This document shows, one piece after another, positions 1-8,943 of a stretch of DNA of 64,000 nt; positions within the stretch are counted from its first letter, which is position 1, and every line of letters starts with the position of its first letter. The DNA is from Prochlorococcus sp. AG-347-L19. Lineage in GTDB: Bacteria; Cyanobacteriota; Cyanobacteriia; PCC-6307; Cyanobiaceae. The stretch lies in the NCBI GenBank assembly GCA_003278895.1, contig QCCO01000001.1:1-64000 (forward strand), written 5' to 3'. The translations under genes and the position numbers were made by a program. Below the pieces are notes generated by a model, which was not told the DNA's origin, did no database searches, and saw only the letters and a program-made list of their open reading frames with translations.

Positions 1-95
1 GAAAATTACAACTTAATTCTTTAATTAATTAAAATTCATTATGTCTAGTAAATATCTAAAATGCAAAAAAAGCCATTATATCAACAGTTAAATTA

Positions 96-1856
96 ATGAG
101 AAATATTAATAAAAATAAAGATAGAAAAATTTTAAAAGTAATTTTAGAGTTATATCAAACTTTTTCACTTAAAAACCAAAAACTAACCAAATTGGTTTTA
201 TTAGTTATAGGAATCAATGCAATAGTAAGTACATTAACAGTTATATCTGCAGCACCATTCATATCAATTATTTCAAATCCTGAGATTATTACAAATAATA
301 AATTTGTTCAAGAATTTATTATAAATCCCTTTGATTTAAATAATCGTGAAGTTGTTTTCATTTTTGGTTTGTTTTTTGGAATAGTCTCCTTAACTTCTGC
401 TGGTATCAAAATAGCTGAATATTATCTAATAACTTGGTTCAGCTCAAAAGTTGGTACATCTTTGAGTATAGATATTTATAAAACCTCTTTATTTAAAAGT
501 TACGCTTTTCACATTGAAAATAATCCAAGTAAAATTGTTGCTTCTGCGACAAAGTTTGTTGATCAATCAGTTCAATTATTAAATTCTATTTTTAATATTT
601 TTTCGGGTTTTGTATCATCTCTCTGCATAATTATATCTTTATTAATTTATGCCTTTATACCATCATTGACAGCAATAATAACTTTTTTTCTAGTCTACGT
701 ATTATTAATTAAATATTTTAAAAGCACAATTTCAAACTTAAGCAAACAATGTTCCTATTCAACTAAAAAACAAGTCCAATTATTGCAAGAATCTCTAAAT
801 GGAATAAGAGATATAATAATCTCATCCAATCAATTATTTTATATAAAAAAATATAAAAATTTAGATATAGATGTAAGAACTAAACAAGCTAAAATTTTAT
901 TTATTGGATCTTTCCCCAGAGAAATAATAGAACTCACTAGTATAATTTTTTTAATTGCAATAACATTGAGATTATTTTATACAAATAATTCAGCAAATCT
1001 TATTACAACAGTTGGAATTATAGCTTTAGGCTCTCAAAAATTAATGCCAAATATGCAGAAAATTTATAATAATTGGGTTATTTTCTCATATGCTAAAGAA
1101 CCATTATTAAATATACTTGAATTTATAGACAAGTCAATTTATACACGTTCTGATATCAAAAATAAGACTAATATAAAATTCTTTAATTCGCTATCATTAT
1201 CAAAAATCTCTTTCAAATATCCCTCAGCAAAAAAAGTATCACTAAGAGATATAAATATGGAGGTAAAAAGAGGTGAAAAAGTTGGAATTATAGGAAATAC
1301 AGGTGAGGGTAAAAGTACTATTTTAGATATCTCTATGGGACTAATGATCCCATCTACGGGAAATGTTTTTATAAATAAGTTGGATTTACATGGTTCAAAA
1401 AATGATGAACTTTTAAAAGCTTGGAGATCATCAATTTATTGCGTACCTCAAACTATTTATTTAGCTGATATGAGTATCGCTGAAAATATAGCTATAGGAA
1501 TCGATAAACAAAATATAGATTGGGATTTGTTAATAGAATGTGCCAAAAAGGCACAAATTCATAAATTCATAACAAGTAGATTAGATAAATATGAAACTTT
1601 AGTTGGAGAAAAAGGAGTAAAACTTAGTGGAGGCCAAAGACAGAGAATTGGGATAGCTAGAGCTCTTTATAAAAGACCTAGAGTATTATTTTTAGATGAA
1701 GCAACGAGCTCTCTAGATGATAAAACAGAAGAAAATGTTATGAGAGGTATTCTTGAAAATTCTAGTGGTTTAACTATAGTTTCAATTGCCCATAGATTAA
1801 GTTCTTTAAAAAATTTTGACAGAATATATAAAGTTAAAAATGGTAGATTAGAGTAA
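96..1856 (+). CDS. ABC exporter, fused permease and ATPase (PglK/MsbA-like lipid-linked glycan flippase)
   Basis: A half-transporter with an N-terminal membrane domain (several hydrophobic helices within about residues 30-330) and a C-terminal ATPase. The ATPase motifs are intact: Walker A GNTGEGKST near residue 400, signature LSGGQ near 510, Walker B LFLDEA near 532, and H-loop AHR near 565. The length of 586 aa fits homodimeric exporters. Proteins of this type flip lipid A, lipids or, in the Campylobacter PglK case, undecaprenyl-linked oligosaccharides. An FkbM methyltransferase and sialic-acid genes follow within 10 bases, so glycan flipping is the likely role, but the substrate is inferred from context only. 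The ATG start is preceded by A+T-rich sequence without a clear ribosome site. Confidence 0.85.
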   Translation: MRNINKNKDRKILKVILELYQTFSLKNQKLTKLVLLVIGINAIVSTLTVISAAPFISIISNPEIITNNKFVQEFIINPFDLNNREVVFIFGLFFGIVSLTSAGIKIAEYYLITWFSSKVGTSLSIDIYKTSLFKSYAFHIENNPSKIVASATKFVDQSVQLLNSIFNIFSGFVSSLCIIISLLIYAFIPSLTAIITFFLVYVLLIKYFKSTISNLSKQCSYSTKKQVQLLQESLNGIRDIIISSNQLFYIKKYKNLDIDVRTKQAKILFIGSFPREIIELTSIIFLIAITLRLFYTNNSANLITTVGIIALGSQKLMPNMQKIYNNWVIFSYAKEPLLNILEFIDKSIYTRSDIKNKTNIKFFNSLSLSKISFKYPSAKKVSLRDINMEVKRGEKVGIIGNTGEGKSTILDISMGLMIPSTGNVFINKLDLHGSKNDELLKAWRSSIYCVPQTIYLADMSIAENIAIGIDKQNIDWDLLIECAKKAQIHKFITSRLDKYETLVGEKGVKLSGGQRQRIGIARALYKRPRVLFLDEATSSLDDKTEENVMRGILENSSGLTIVSIAHRLSSLKNFDRIYKVKNGRLE

Positions 1857-1864
1857 TAATAATA

Positions 1865-2626
1865 TTGAAAAATTTAAAATTAGATTTGAAAAAATTCTCC
1901 TTAAAAAAACTTCTTGGTGATTTCGATTATAATTATCATAATGATATTTTTATTAAAAGTTTAAATAAGATAGAAACATATAGGTGGGAGACAATTAAAA
2001 CAAAAGAGCCTGAGACAATAGAGTGGATAAATAATATAGATAAAGAATCCATATTCATAGATATAGGATCTAACATTGGAATTTTTACAATTGCAGCTGT
2101 AGCTAAAGGTATTAAGCAAATAATTTCAATAGAACCCTACAGGAAAAACTTTATTACTTTGTGTAGAAATCTTGAAGAAAATCATATTAAGAATGTAGCA
2201 GCATTTAATATTGGAATTTCAGACTCCTCTGAATTTGTTTGTTTTTCTGGATCAAATTTAGAATCAGGTGGGGCAGAATTTACTTATGAAAAATCTAATC
2301 TTTTTAATATAAATACTACTTTATTCAATAATTTTAATTTTATAGAAAAGTATTTAAATGATAAACCTCTTTATATAAAAATTGATGTAGATGGTGGAGA
2401 AATAAATGCTTTAAATGGTATTAAAAATTTACTTTTAAGAAGCAATACTAAATCTCTATTAATAGAAAGCTCAGCTAACAATACTCAAGAAAAAATAAAT
2501 TTAATTATGAAAAAATATGGTTTTGAAATTGACAAATATTATGAAGAATTCCGTCCACATTCTATAGTAAGAAGAATAAAAGAAAATAACATAGCAAGAA
2601 ATAATGTTTACTCAAAAAGCAAATGA
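1865..2626 (+). CDS. FkbM-family SAM-dependent methyltransferase
   Basis: A 253-residue methyltransferase, probably O-methylating a sugar of the surface glycan. The SAM-binding motif I reads FIDIGSNIGIFT near residue 60, and the FkbM hallmark KIDVDGGE appears near residue 172, where most members have KIDVEG. The start is TTG, eight bases after the ABC gene stop, and the 3' end overlaps the next gene by 4 bases (ATGA), so the gene looks translationally coupled. The N-terminal 30 residues are lysine-rich and variable. The family assignment is sound; the acceptor sugar cannot be told from sequence. Confidence 0.82.
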   Translation: MKNLKLDLKKFSLKKLLGDFDYNYHNDIFIKSLNKIETYRWETIKTKEPETIEWINNIDKESIFIDIGSNIGIFTIAAVAKGIKQIISIEPYRKNFITLCRNLEENHIKNVAAFNIGISDSSEFVCFSGSNLESGGAEFTYEKSNLFNINTTLFNNFNFIEKYLNDKPLYIKIDVDGGEINALNGIKNLLLRSNTKSLLIESSANNTQEKINLIMKKYGFEIDKYYEEFRPHSIVRRIKENNIARNNVYSKSK

Positions 2627-3690
2627 TAAATAAAATCCAAAAAAAAGGTATTTCAGAAATAAATGGATTCAGAATTCCAAATTCCCTAGAGATTATTGCT
2701 GAAGTTGGCCAAAATCATCAAGGAAATATTGATAACGCTATTAAATATGTTGAAGAATTTTCAAAATTAGGAGCTACCACGATAAAATTTCAAGCAAGAA
2801 ATAATAAAGAACTTTTTGACTCTTCCAGATATAACTTAATATATGATTCGCCAAATGCATTTGGCTTAACTTACGGAGAGCATCGGGAAAAATTAGAATT
2901 TGATGAGAATGAATTTATAAAAATAAAAAAAGCTATAAATTTCTCAAAAAATAAATTTTGTTGCACCCCCTTTGATCAAAAATCTCTTGAAATGTTACTA
3001 AAAATTGACGTTGACATGCTTAAAGTTGCTTCTTTTGATATGGGCAATTTACCTTTTCTAAAACAAATAGGTAAATCAAAAAAACCCACAATCATTAGTA
3101 CTGGCGGGGCTAACTTGGAAGTAATAATTAATAGTATTAAGGCCATAGATTACGGCCAAGATATATATATTTTACATTGCACATCAGAATATCCATGTAC
3201 AGCTGACAAGGTAAATCTATCCATGATTCCTATTCTTATAAACAAATTTCCTAAACATCAAATTGGAATATCGGATCATTTCAATGGAACTTTAACTGGA
3301 CCATTAGCAAGAATTCTAGGTGCAACAGTCTTTGAAAAACATGTTACATTTGATAGATCATTAAAAGGTTCAGATCATAAATTCTCTTTAGAACCTGATG
3401 GTTTTAGAAAGTTCGTAAGAGATATAAAAAGAACTGAAATTTTGTATCATAGAAATGATAGAAGTAATATTGGTAAAGAAGATGTATTTGAAAGACTCGG
3501 CAAAAGTTGTGTTGCTTCTAAAGATATAAAAAAAGGTGAAATTATAAAAATTGAGCACATAACTGGTAAGATTTTTGATAAACAAAAAATTCCAATTAGA
3601 GAATGCATGAACCTAATTGGCAAGAGCTTATCTAAAGATATTAAAAAAGGGCAAGAATTTGATTACAACATTATAAATGAATCTCATTAA
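2623..3690 (+). CDS. neuB: NeuB-type nonulosonic (sialic) acid synthase, copy 1
   Basis: Condenses a 2-acetamido hexose, or its 6-phosphate, with phosphoenolpyruvate to give a nine-carbon nonulosonic acid. It has the NeuB TIM-barrel signatures EVGQNHQGN (about residue 27), IKFQARN, LKVASFDMGN, STGGA, LHCTSEYP and IGISDH, then FEKHVT and a C-terminal SAF/antifreeze-like domain from about residue 285. At 355 aa it has the usual length. It overlaps both neighbours: 4 bases with the methyltransferase and 14 bases with the CMP-sugar synthetase. It is clearly different from the second NeuB at 31.0-32.0 kb. The adjacent HAD phosphatase would fit a 9-phosphate route, but that is inference. Confidence 0.88.
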   Translation: MINKIQKKGISEINGFRIPNSLEIIAEVGQNHQGNIDNAIKYVEEFSKLGATTIKFQARNNKELFDSSRYNLIYDSPNAFGLTYGEHREKLEFDENEFIKIKKAINFSKNKFCCTPFDQKSLEMLLKIDVDMLKVASFDMGNLPFLKQIGKSKKPTIISTGGANLEVIINSIKAIDYGQDIYILHCTSEYPCTADKVNLSMIPILINKFPKHQIGISDHFNGTLTGPLARILGATVFEKHVTFDRSLKGSDHKFSLEPDGFRKFVRDIKRTEILYHRNDRSNIGKEDVFERLGKSCVASKDIKKGEIIKIEHITGKIFDKQKIPIRECMNLIGKSLSKDIKKGQEFDYNIINESH

Positions 3691-4417
3691 CTCATCTAAT
3701 TATAAGTTTGTAGCTTTTATTCCTGCAAGATCTGGATCAAAGCGCATTAAAAATAAAAATATTTCAATCATAAATGGACAGAATCTAATTCAGAGAGCAA
3801 TAAATTGTGCTAGTAAAATCAAACTTATATCTGAAATTATTATTTCTACTGACAGTAAAGAATATGAGTTAATGGCTAAAAAAAATGGGGCCTCAAGTTA
3901 TGGCTTAAGACCAGCACATCTCTCAAAAGATTCTTCAAGTGATAAAGAATGGTTATTTTGGTTATGTACTTTATTAAGGGAGGGGAATAAAAAATATACT
4001 CATTATTTAATATTAAGGCCAACATCACCCTTTAGAAGTTCAGAATTAGTAAATACTGCAATTAATACCTTTATCAAAGCTCCTAAAGATTCTTTCACAA
4101 CCTTAAGGTCAGTTAGTAAAACAAAAGAACATCCTGGAAAAATGTGGGTTATTTTATCTGAAAATAAAATGTCAAGATTATTCCCATTTCATACAAATAA
4201 TATTCCTTGGTCAGATCAATCATATTCTTGTTTACCTTCTACTTATATTCAAAATGCCTGCATCGAGATCGGGTCTATAAATGGTATTTTAGAAAACATG
4301 CCCTCTTCAGGTTTCTCTACAATACCTTTCATTTGGGAAGGCAATGAAATATTTGATATAAATACACCAGAAGATTTAGAGTATGCAAGGTATATTGCTA
4401 ATAAATTGGATATATGA
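3677..4417 (+). CDS. neuA: NeuA-type acylneuraminate cytidylyltransferase, copy 1
   Basis: Activates a nonulosonic acid with CTP to form the CMP-sugar used by sialyltransferases. The N-terminal nucleotide-binding loop FIPARSGSKRIKNKNI begins at about residue 13, followed by IISTDS and the ILRPTSPFR motif that contacts the base and sugar. It is 246 aa, a normal length. It starts inside the end of neuB (14-base overlap) and ends with a 4-base overlap with the next gene, so the two activities are almost certainly co-expressed. The exact nonulosonic acid (Neu5Ac, KDN, legionaminic or other) cannot be read from the sequence. Confidence 0.87.
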   Translation: MNLINSSNYKFVAFIPARSGSKRIKNKNISIINGQNLIQRAINCASKIKLISEIIISTDSKEYELMAKKNGASSYGLRPAHLSKDSSSDKEWLFWLCTLLREGNKKYTHYLILRPTSPFRSSELVNTAINTFIKAPKDSFTTLRSVSKTKEHPGKMWVILSENKMSRLFPFHTNNIPWSDQSYSCLPSTYIQNACIEIGSINGILENMPSSGFSTIPFIWEGNEIFDINTPEDLEYARYIANKLDI

Positions 4418-5739
4418 AAAAAAAAGCTTCATTAGTAATAACAAGTGAAGAACTTTATCAAAATTATTTTTTATCTGGATTAATCAATATTTTTATTGAT
4501 AAATATGAATTATCTATAATTTGTGATCATTCTATATATCAGACTATCTTACCATTTGCTAAAAAAAACAAACTTAAATGCATAAGTTATAAAAAAGATT
4601 TTTTATTGATGGCGAATTTCATAGGCCTATCATTGGTTAAAACAAAAGAATTATCCAAATTATGTAGAGGATTTAACTTAAGGTTAATAAGAATTCATCC
4701 TTCATTTTTATATCTAAAATCTTTTGGTATTATTCAGTTTTTAAGATCTTTTATAAAAGATTACTTATATTTATTAATTTCTAGATATTGTTCAAATAGA
4801 AACTTTAAAAGATTAATACCAAAAGTTAAACAAACTGAGCTAATAAAATGTATTTTAAGATTAAACCCAAAGTATATTTTTATACCTTGCCAGGCAGTTA
4901 GTTATGAAGTTTTTTATTCCTCTTTTGCAAGAGAAAAAAGCATTGTAAAATCCTTAGAAATATGTTTAGTAGATAATTGGGATAATCTATGCAGCAAAAG
5001 TACTTTTTTGATTAAACCTTATAAAGTTGGAGTTTATAGTCAACAAGCAAAAAATTATTGCGATAGGATCCAGGGTTTAGATGAAAAAAGCGTTTTTATT
5101 TGGGGAAGTCCAAGATACGATTTATATCAAAGTTCAAATAAAAAAAATGTTAATTTGAATAAATCAAAACCATATATTCTATATGCAGGAACAAGTATTT
5201 ATTATGATGAATTCAAAGATATAAATTTTTTAAATGCTGAACTTAAAAACTCAGATTTAAAAAATTTAGTGATCAATTATCTACCTCATCCTTATAGAAC
5301 AATTCCTTATAAATATAAAAAGAAAGTTATTAAAGAAAAATTTGCAGAAAAAAACATTAATTTAATTAAAAGATCAGGTATAAGAAATCTTAATCAAGTT
5401 GTAGAAATAGTAAAAAATTCAGAATTCATAATCTGCGGTCCTACAAGCATAATACTTGAAGGTATCTTGTGCGAAAAAAAAGTAATTATAAGCGCAAGGA
5501 GTAATCTAAAAAGTTATCAACCAAACCCTCAGATTTTGTTTGGTTATGAACATTTTGATGGTTTAGAAATAAATCCATTAATAAGAATAATTTCTGAACA
5601 AAGTTCTTTGCATTCTGCTTTAAATTGGGCAAAAAAAAAGCCCACTTTAGAAGAAATTAAAAAATCAAATACTTTATTAAATTATTATATTGAACTAAAT
5701 TTAAAAAGAAAAAATATTCTCTCAAAAGAAGCTCCATAA
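4414..5739 (+). CDS. Unrecognised protein, GT-B glycosyltransferase-like, possible CMP-sugar user
   Basis: A 441-residue soluble or membrane-associated protein that I do not recognise at family level. The C-terminal half has a GT-B-like pattern: VFIWGSPRYD, then YILYAGTS, then IICGPTSIILEG, resembling the nucleotide-binding side of capsule transferases and CDP-glycerol glycerophosphotransferases. It overlaps neuA by 4 bases and closes the first operon segment. That position suits a transferase that uses the CMP-nonulosonic acid made by its neighbours. Function is an inference from location and weak pattern only. Confidence 0.5.
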   Translation: MKKKASLVITSEELYQNYFLSGLINIFIDKYELSIICDHSIYQTILPFAKKNKLKCISYKKDFLLMANFIGLSLVKTKELSKLCRGFNLRLIRIHPSFLYLKSFGIIQFLRSFIKDYLYLLISRYCSNRNFKRLIPKVKQTELIKCILRLNPKYIFIPCQAVSYEVFYSSFAREKSIVKSLEICLVDNWDNLCSKSTFLIKPYKVGVYSQQAKNYCDRIQGLDEKSVFIWGSPRYDLYQSSNKKNVNLNKSKPYILYAGTSIYYDEFKDINFLNAELKNSDLKNLVINYLPHPYRTIPYKYKKKVIKEKFAEKNINLIKRSGIRNLNQVVEIVKNSEFIICGPTSIILEGILCEKKVIISARSNLKSYQPNPQILFGYEHFDGLEINPLIRIISEQSSLHSALNWAKKKPTLEEIKKSNTLLNYYIELNLKRKNILSKEAP

Positions 5740-5908
5740 TCAAATTCTAAACAAAAAACTATAAATCCTTAAAAATAATTATTTTTCGAATAATCTTTAA
5801 AAACAAATTAATAAACATTAACAATTAAAAAGACATGCTATGATCAAGCTTAAGTTTAGATATTAATTGAAGTTAAAAAATAACTAAATTACAACATCAA
5901 TACATTCA

Positions 5909-6829
5909 ATGAATAACTTAAAACCTAGTGGATTAATATTAGATTTTGATGGAGTTTTTACTGATAACTTTTTATTAACTGATTCACATGGTAATGAACT
6001 AATTAGAACATCCAAATATGATAGCCTTGCTTTAAAAGACTTTAAATCTAGATTTCCTTTATTCCCAATCACGGTAATTAGTAGTGAAACAAATAATTGT
6101 GTAATAAAAAGATGTCAAAAACTTAAAATAAATCTCTATCATTCTGTTGAAGATAAGGTCACAACAGCCAAAAATTGGTCTAAGCAAAATAATATAGATT
6201 TAAAAAAAAGTATTTTTCTTTGTAATGATATTAACGATATTGAACTTTGTAAAATCGTTGGATTCCCAATAGGAGTAGCTGATTGCAATAAAATAATAAA
6301 ACCTTTTATAAAGCAAATAACTTCTCGTTCCGGAGGTAATGGTGCTATTGCTGAAGTACTAAATTTAATATCAAATATTTTAAACGATAGCAATTTACAT
6401 AAATCTATTCCACCAACAAAACCAATAAATCGAGATGTAGGTTTTAGAGAATGGGGAAAAGAAAGGTTATTATTTCTCTCGCCATCTTATTACACTGTTA
6501 AAGAGCTTTTTATTAAAAAAGGATTTAAAGGCGGACTACAAATGCATAGATTAAAAGACGAATCGGCGTATATAGTTTCTGGTAAACTTCTATTAAGATT
6601 TGATGAAGGTGATGGAATACTAAAAAAGAAAATTTTTTTACCTGGAGAATCTATTAGGTTTGAGCCGGGATGTGTTCACCAAGAAGAGGCTCTAGAAGAC
6701 ACTTTGCTAATAGAATGTTCTACTCCACATTTTAACGACAGGATCAGAATGGAATCCCATTATGATGTTGATTATGATAAAGGCAAAGGTTTGCCTACAA
6801 CCAATTTATTCGACATAGAAATAAAATAA
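5909..6829 (+). CDS. HAD phosphatase (KdsC-like) fused to a cupin domain
   Basis: Residues about 8-150 form a KdsC/NANP-type HAD phosphatase: motif I DFDGVFTDN (12-20), motif II in VISSETNN, a lysine in EDKVTTAK, and motif IV CNDINDIEL. Residues about 160-300 form a cupin like the one in type II phosphomannose isomerases: REWGKE, VKELFIKKG, LQMHRLKDESAYIVSGK and PGCVHQEEA. KdsC-like enzymes dephosphorylate KDO-8-P or sialic acid-9-P, and the upstream neuB/neuA pair suggests the latter. The cupin may isomerise or epimerise a sugar phosphate. A 170-base A+T-rich gap precedes the ATG start, so it may have its own promoter. Confidence 0.78.
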   Translation: MNNLKPSGLILDFDGVFTDNFLLTDSHGNELIRTSKYDSLALKDFKSRFPLFPITVISSETNNCVIKRCQKLKINLYHSVEDKVTTAKNWSKQNNIDLKKSIFLCNDINDIELCKIVGFPIGVADCNKIIKPFIKQITSRSGGNGAIAEVLNLISNILNDSNLHKSIPPTKPINRDVGFREWGKERLLFLSPSYYTVKELFIKKGFKGGLQMHRLKDESAYIVSGKLLLRFDEGDGILKKKIFLPGESIRFEPGCVHQEEALEDTLLIECSTPHFNDRIRMESHYDVDYDKGKGLPTTNLFDIEIK

Positions 6830-6904
6830 AATTAAAAACTTAAATAAAAAAAACTTTTCAAATAATTAAGATTATTTAAATAGAGTGATAAAGTTTATAA
6901 AGAT

Positions 6905-7969
6905 TTGTTCTCTAGAATGATTTTCAATCCTAAGGAAATATCACTTAAAGAAAACCAAAATCTTCGTGATGCTTTAGTCCATTTAAATAAGGGTGGAATT
7001 CAAATAGCATTAGTCATAAATGAAGATGATAAATTAATTGGAACAATTTCCGATGGAGATATAAGAAGGGCTTTGTTAAAAAACAAATCACTAGATTGCT
7101 CCGTTCTCAAAATAATGAATCCAGAGTTCATCTCTCTCAAAGAGTCTTACAAAAATAAACTTGCTCTAGAGTTAATGAAAAAAAATAGTATAAATCAAAT
7201 TCCAATTTTAGATGATTTAGGAAGAGTTAAAGATATATTATGTCTTCAAGAATTAATTCCAGTCCCAATTGAACAAAAAAATGCAGTTGTAATTATGGCA
7301 GGAGGGGAAGGAAAAAGACTTAGACCTTATACAGATGAATGTCCAAAACCAATGTTATGTGTCAGTGGTAAACCAATTCTTCAAACATTGTTAGAAAAAT
7401 CTATTGAAGGTGGTTTTAAAAACTATTTCTTCTCGGTAAATTATCTCAAAGAACAAATTATTAATTTTTTTAAAGATGGTTCTGATTGGGGTGTTGATAT
7501 TACTTATCTTATTGAAAAAAAACCTCTAGGCACTGCTGGATCTTTATCCTTATTACCGAAAGACTTAAAATATCCATTTATTGTGATGAATGGAGATATC
7601 CTTACTAAGTTTGATTATAAAAGTCTTATAAATTTTCATAATGAGAATTCTGCATATGCAACAATATGTGTAAGAGAACATTCAACTGATATACCTTTTG
7701 GAGTGATTGAATCTGACGGTTTACAGTTAAAAAGAATAATTGAAAAGCCTACTCTGAGCCATCTCGTAAATGCTGGAGTATATACATTTGATCCCGAGGT
7801 AGTTAAATATATTGATCCAGATTCTTATATAGATATTCCAGAATTAATATTGAAGTTAAAGAAATTTAACAAAAAGGTTCTGATCTGTCCAATTCATGAA
7901 TATTGGTTAGATATTGGTAGAAAAGAAACATTAATGGAGGCTAACGATTCATGGAATAATCAGCAGTAA
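6905..7969 (+). CDS. CBS-domain sugar-1-phosphate nucleotidyltransferase (PtmE-like)
   Basis: Residues about 1-120 hold a CBS pair (LIGTISDGDIRRALL, then a second repeat). Residues about 125-354 hold an NTP-transferase domain with VIMAGGEGKRLRPYT, the lysine-containing PKPML, VNGDIL-type metal motif (MNGDILT) and a terminal WLDIGRKETL. This architecture matches Campylobacter PtmE, a GDP-glucosamine-forming guanylyltransferase of the legionaminic acid route. Similar proteins make GDP-heptose-type sugars, so substrate is open. The tracked start is TTG at 6905; an in-frame ATG at 6917 gives a protein four residues shorter and is equally plausible. A GC-rich hairpin lies about 50 bases downstream. 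Confidence 0.8.
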   Translation: MFSRMIFNPKEISLKENQNLRDALVHLNKGGIQIALVINEDDKLIGTISDGDIRRALLKNKSLDCSVLKIMNPEFISLKESYKNKLALELMKKNSINQIPILDDLGRVKDILCLQELIPVPIEQKNAVVIMAGGEGKRLRPYTDECPKPMLCVSGKPILQTLLEKSIEGGFKNYFFSVNYLKEQIINFFKDGSDWGVDITYLIEKKPLGTAGSLSLLPKDLKYPFIVMNGDILTKFDYKSLINFHNENSAYATICVREHSTDIPFGVIESDGLQLKRIIEKPTLSHLVNAGVYTFDPEVVKYIDPDSYIDIPELILKLKKFNKKVLICPIHEYWLDIGRKETLMEANDSWNNQQ

Positions 7970-8021
7970 ATAAACTTTTCATTACAAATTATAAAATTAA
8001 AACTCTTTAATTCTAAAAATT

Positions 8022-8041
8022 ATTAGCCCTCATAGGCTAAT
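8022..8041 (+). terminator. Hairpin, probable transcription terminator
   Basis: ATTAGCC and GGCTAAT form a perfect 7-bp stem around a 6-base loop, followed by ATTTTAAG. The stem stands out from the surrounding A+T-only sequence. It sits in the 164-base gap between the nucleotidyltransferase and the first GT2 gene. The T-run is short, so termination may be partial. Confidence 0.45.
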
Positions 8042-8133
8042 ATTTTAAGAACAATTAAAAAATTTTAAATATATTATTAAATTCAATTTGATCTTTTAAT
8101 AAATTGATTTTTGCAAATTTTAAAATTGGATAA

Positions 8134-8943
8134 ATGCTTTCTCTTATAGTTCCTACTTTCAATTCTGATAAAAATATTAAAAAATTAATTGAAAGTATTG
8201 AAGCTCAAATCGGGGATATTAATTTCGAAGTTATTTTTATTGATAATCTTTCATCTGATAATACAAAGAAAATTATTGATCAATCAAATATTAAAAATTC
8301 ATCTTTTTATTCAAAAAAAGATAAAGGGATTTATGATGCAATTAATTATGGTGTTAAAAAAGCAATTAACGAATGGATTTGGATTTTAGGTAGTGATGAT
8401 GTTATTTTCAAGAACAATATAATTTCTAAGATTTCAAAGACTATCAATAAAATTGATAAGAGTTTTTCTGGAATTTATGGCACAGTGGTTTTAAAATGCA
8501 ATAGGAAAATATTCAATTCAGAATACTCTATTGATGATCATTTCAAAAAGTCATTATGTCAACAATCAATAGTTTATAGAAAAGAATCTATTATAAAGGC
8601 AGGCTATTTTGAAAATAAATATATAACTACAGCTGATTACGTATTAAATATGAAATTACTAAAAAACAACCCAAATGCCTTTTATTATGTAGATTTCCCT
8701 CTCGCTATTTTTAACTTTACAGGAGCAAGTTTCCAAAAAAAAGATACTTTTTTTGTTAAAAAATCATTAGAATTAAGAATTGAAAATTTAGGGCATCATA
8801 TTAACTTAAAATCGCTGATAATTGCATTTTTTGGTCGTAGAGGAATAGTTCATTATTCTTTGAATAATAAAATTAATAATTCACTAAAATTAATAAAATT
8901 ATTCTTTAGTATTATTTTACATAAGGCTAAAAATGGAAAATAA
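8134..8943 (+). CDS. Family 2 glycosyltransferase
   Basis: A GT-A fold inverting glycosyltransferase that extends the glycan repeat from a nucleotide sugar at the inner membrane. The N-terminus LSLIVPTFNS with DNLSSDNT is typical of GT2. KGIYDAINYGVKKA and LGSDD, which supplies the metal-binding aspartates, follow at about residues 66-90. It is 269 aa and lacks transmembrane helices apart from a hydrophobic patch near the end. It overlaps the polymerase gene by 11 bases. A paralogue with the same IYDAINYG-type block lies at 10128. Donor and acceptor are unknown. Confidence 0.82.
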   Translation: MLSLIVPTFNSDKNIKKLIESIEAQIGDINFEVIFIDNLSSDNTKKIIDQSNIKNSSFYSKKDKGIYDAINYGVKKAINEWIWILGSDDVIFKNNIISKISKTINKIDKSFSGIYGTVVLKCNRKIFNSEYSIDDHFKKSLCQQSIVYRKESIIKAGYFENKYITTADYVLNMKLLKNNPNAFYYVDFPLAIFNFTGASFQKKDTFFVKKSLELRIENLGHHINLKSLIIAFFGRRGIVHYSLNNKINNSLKLIKLFFSIILHKAKNGK

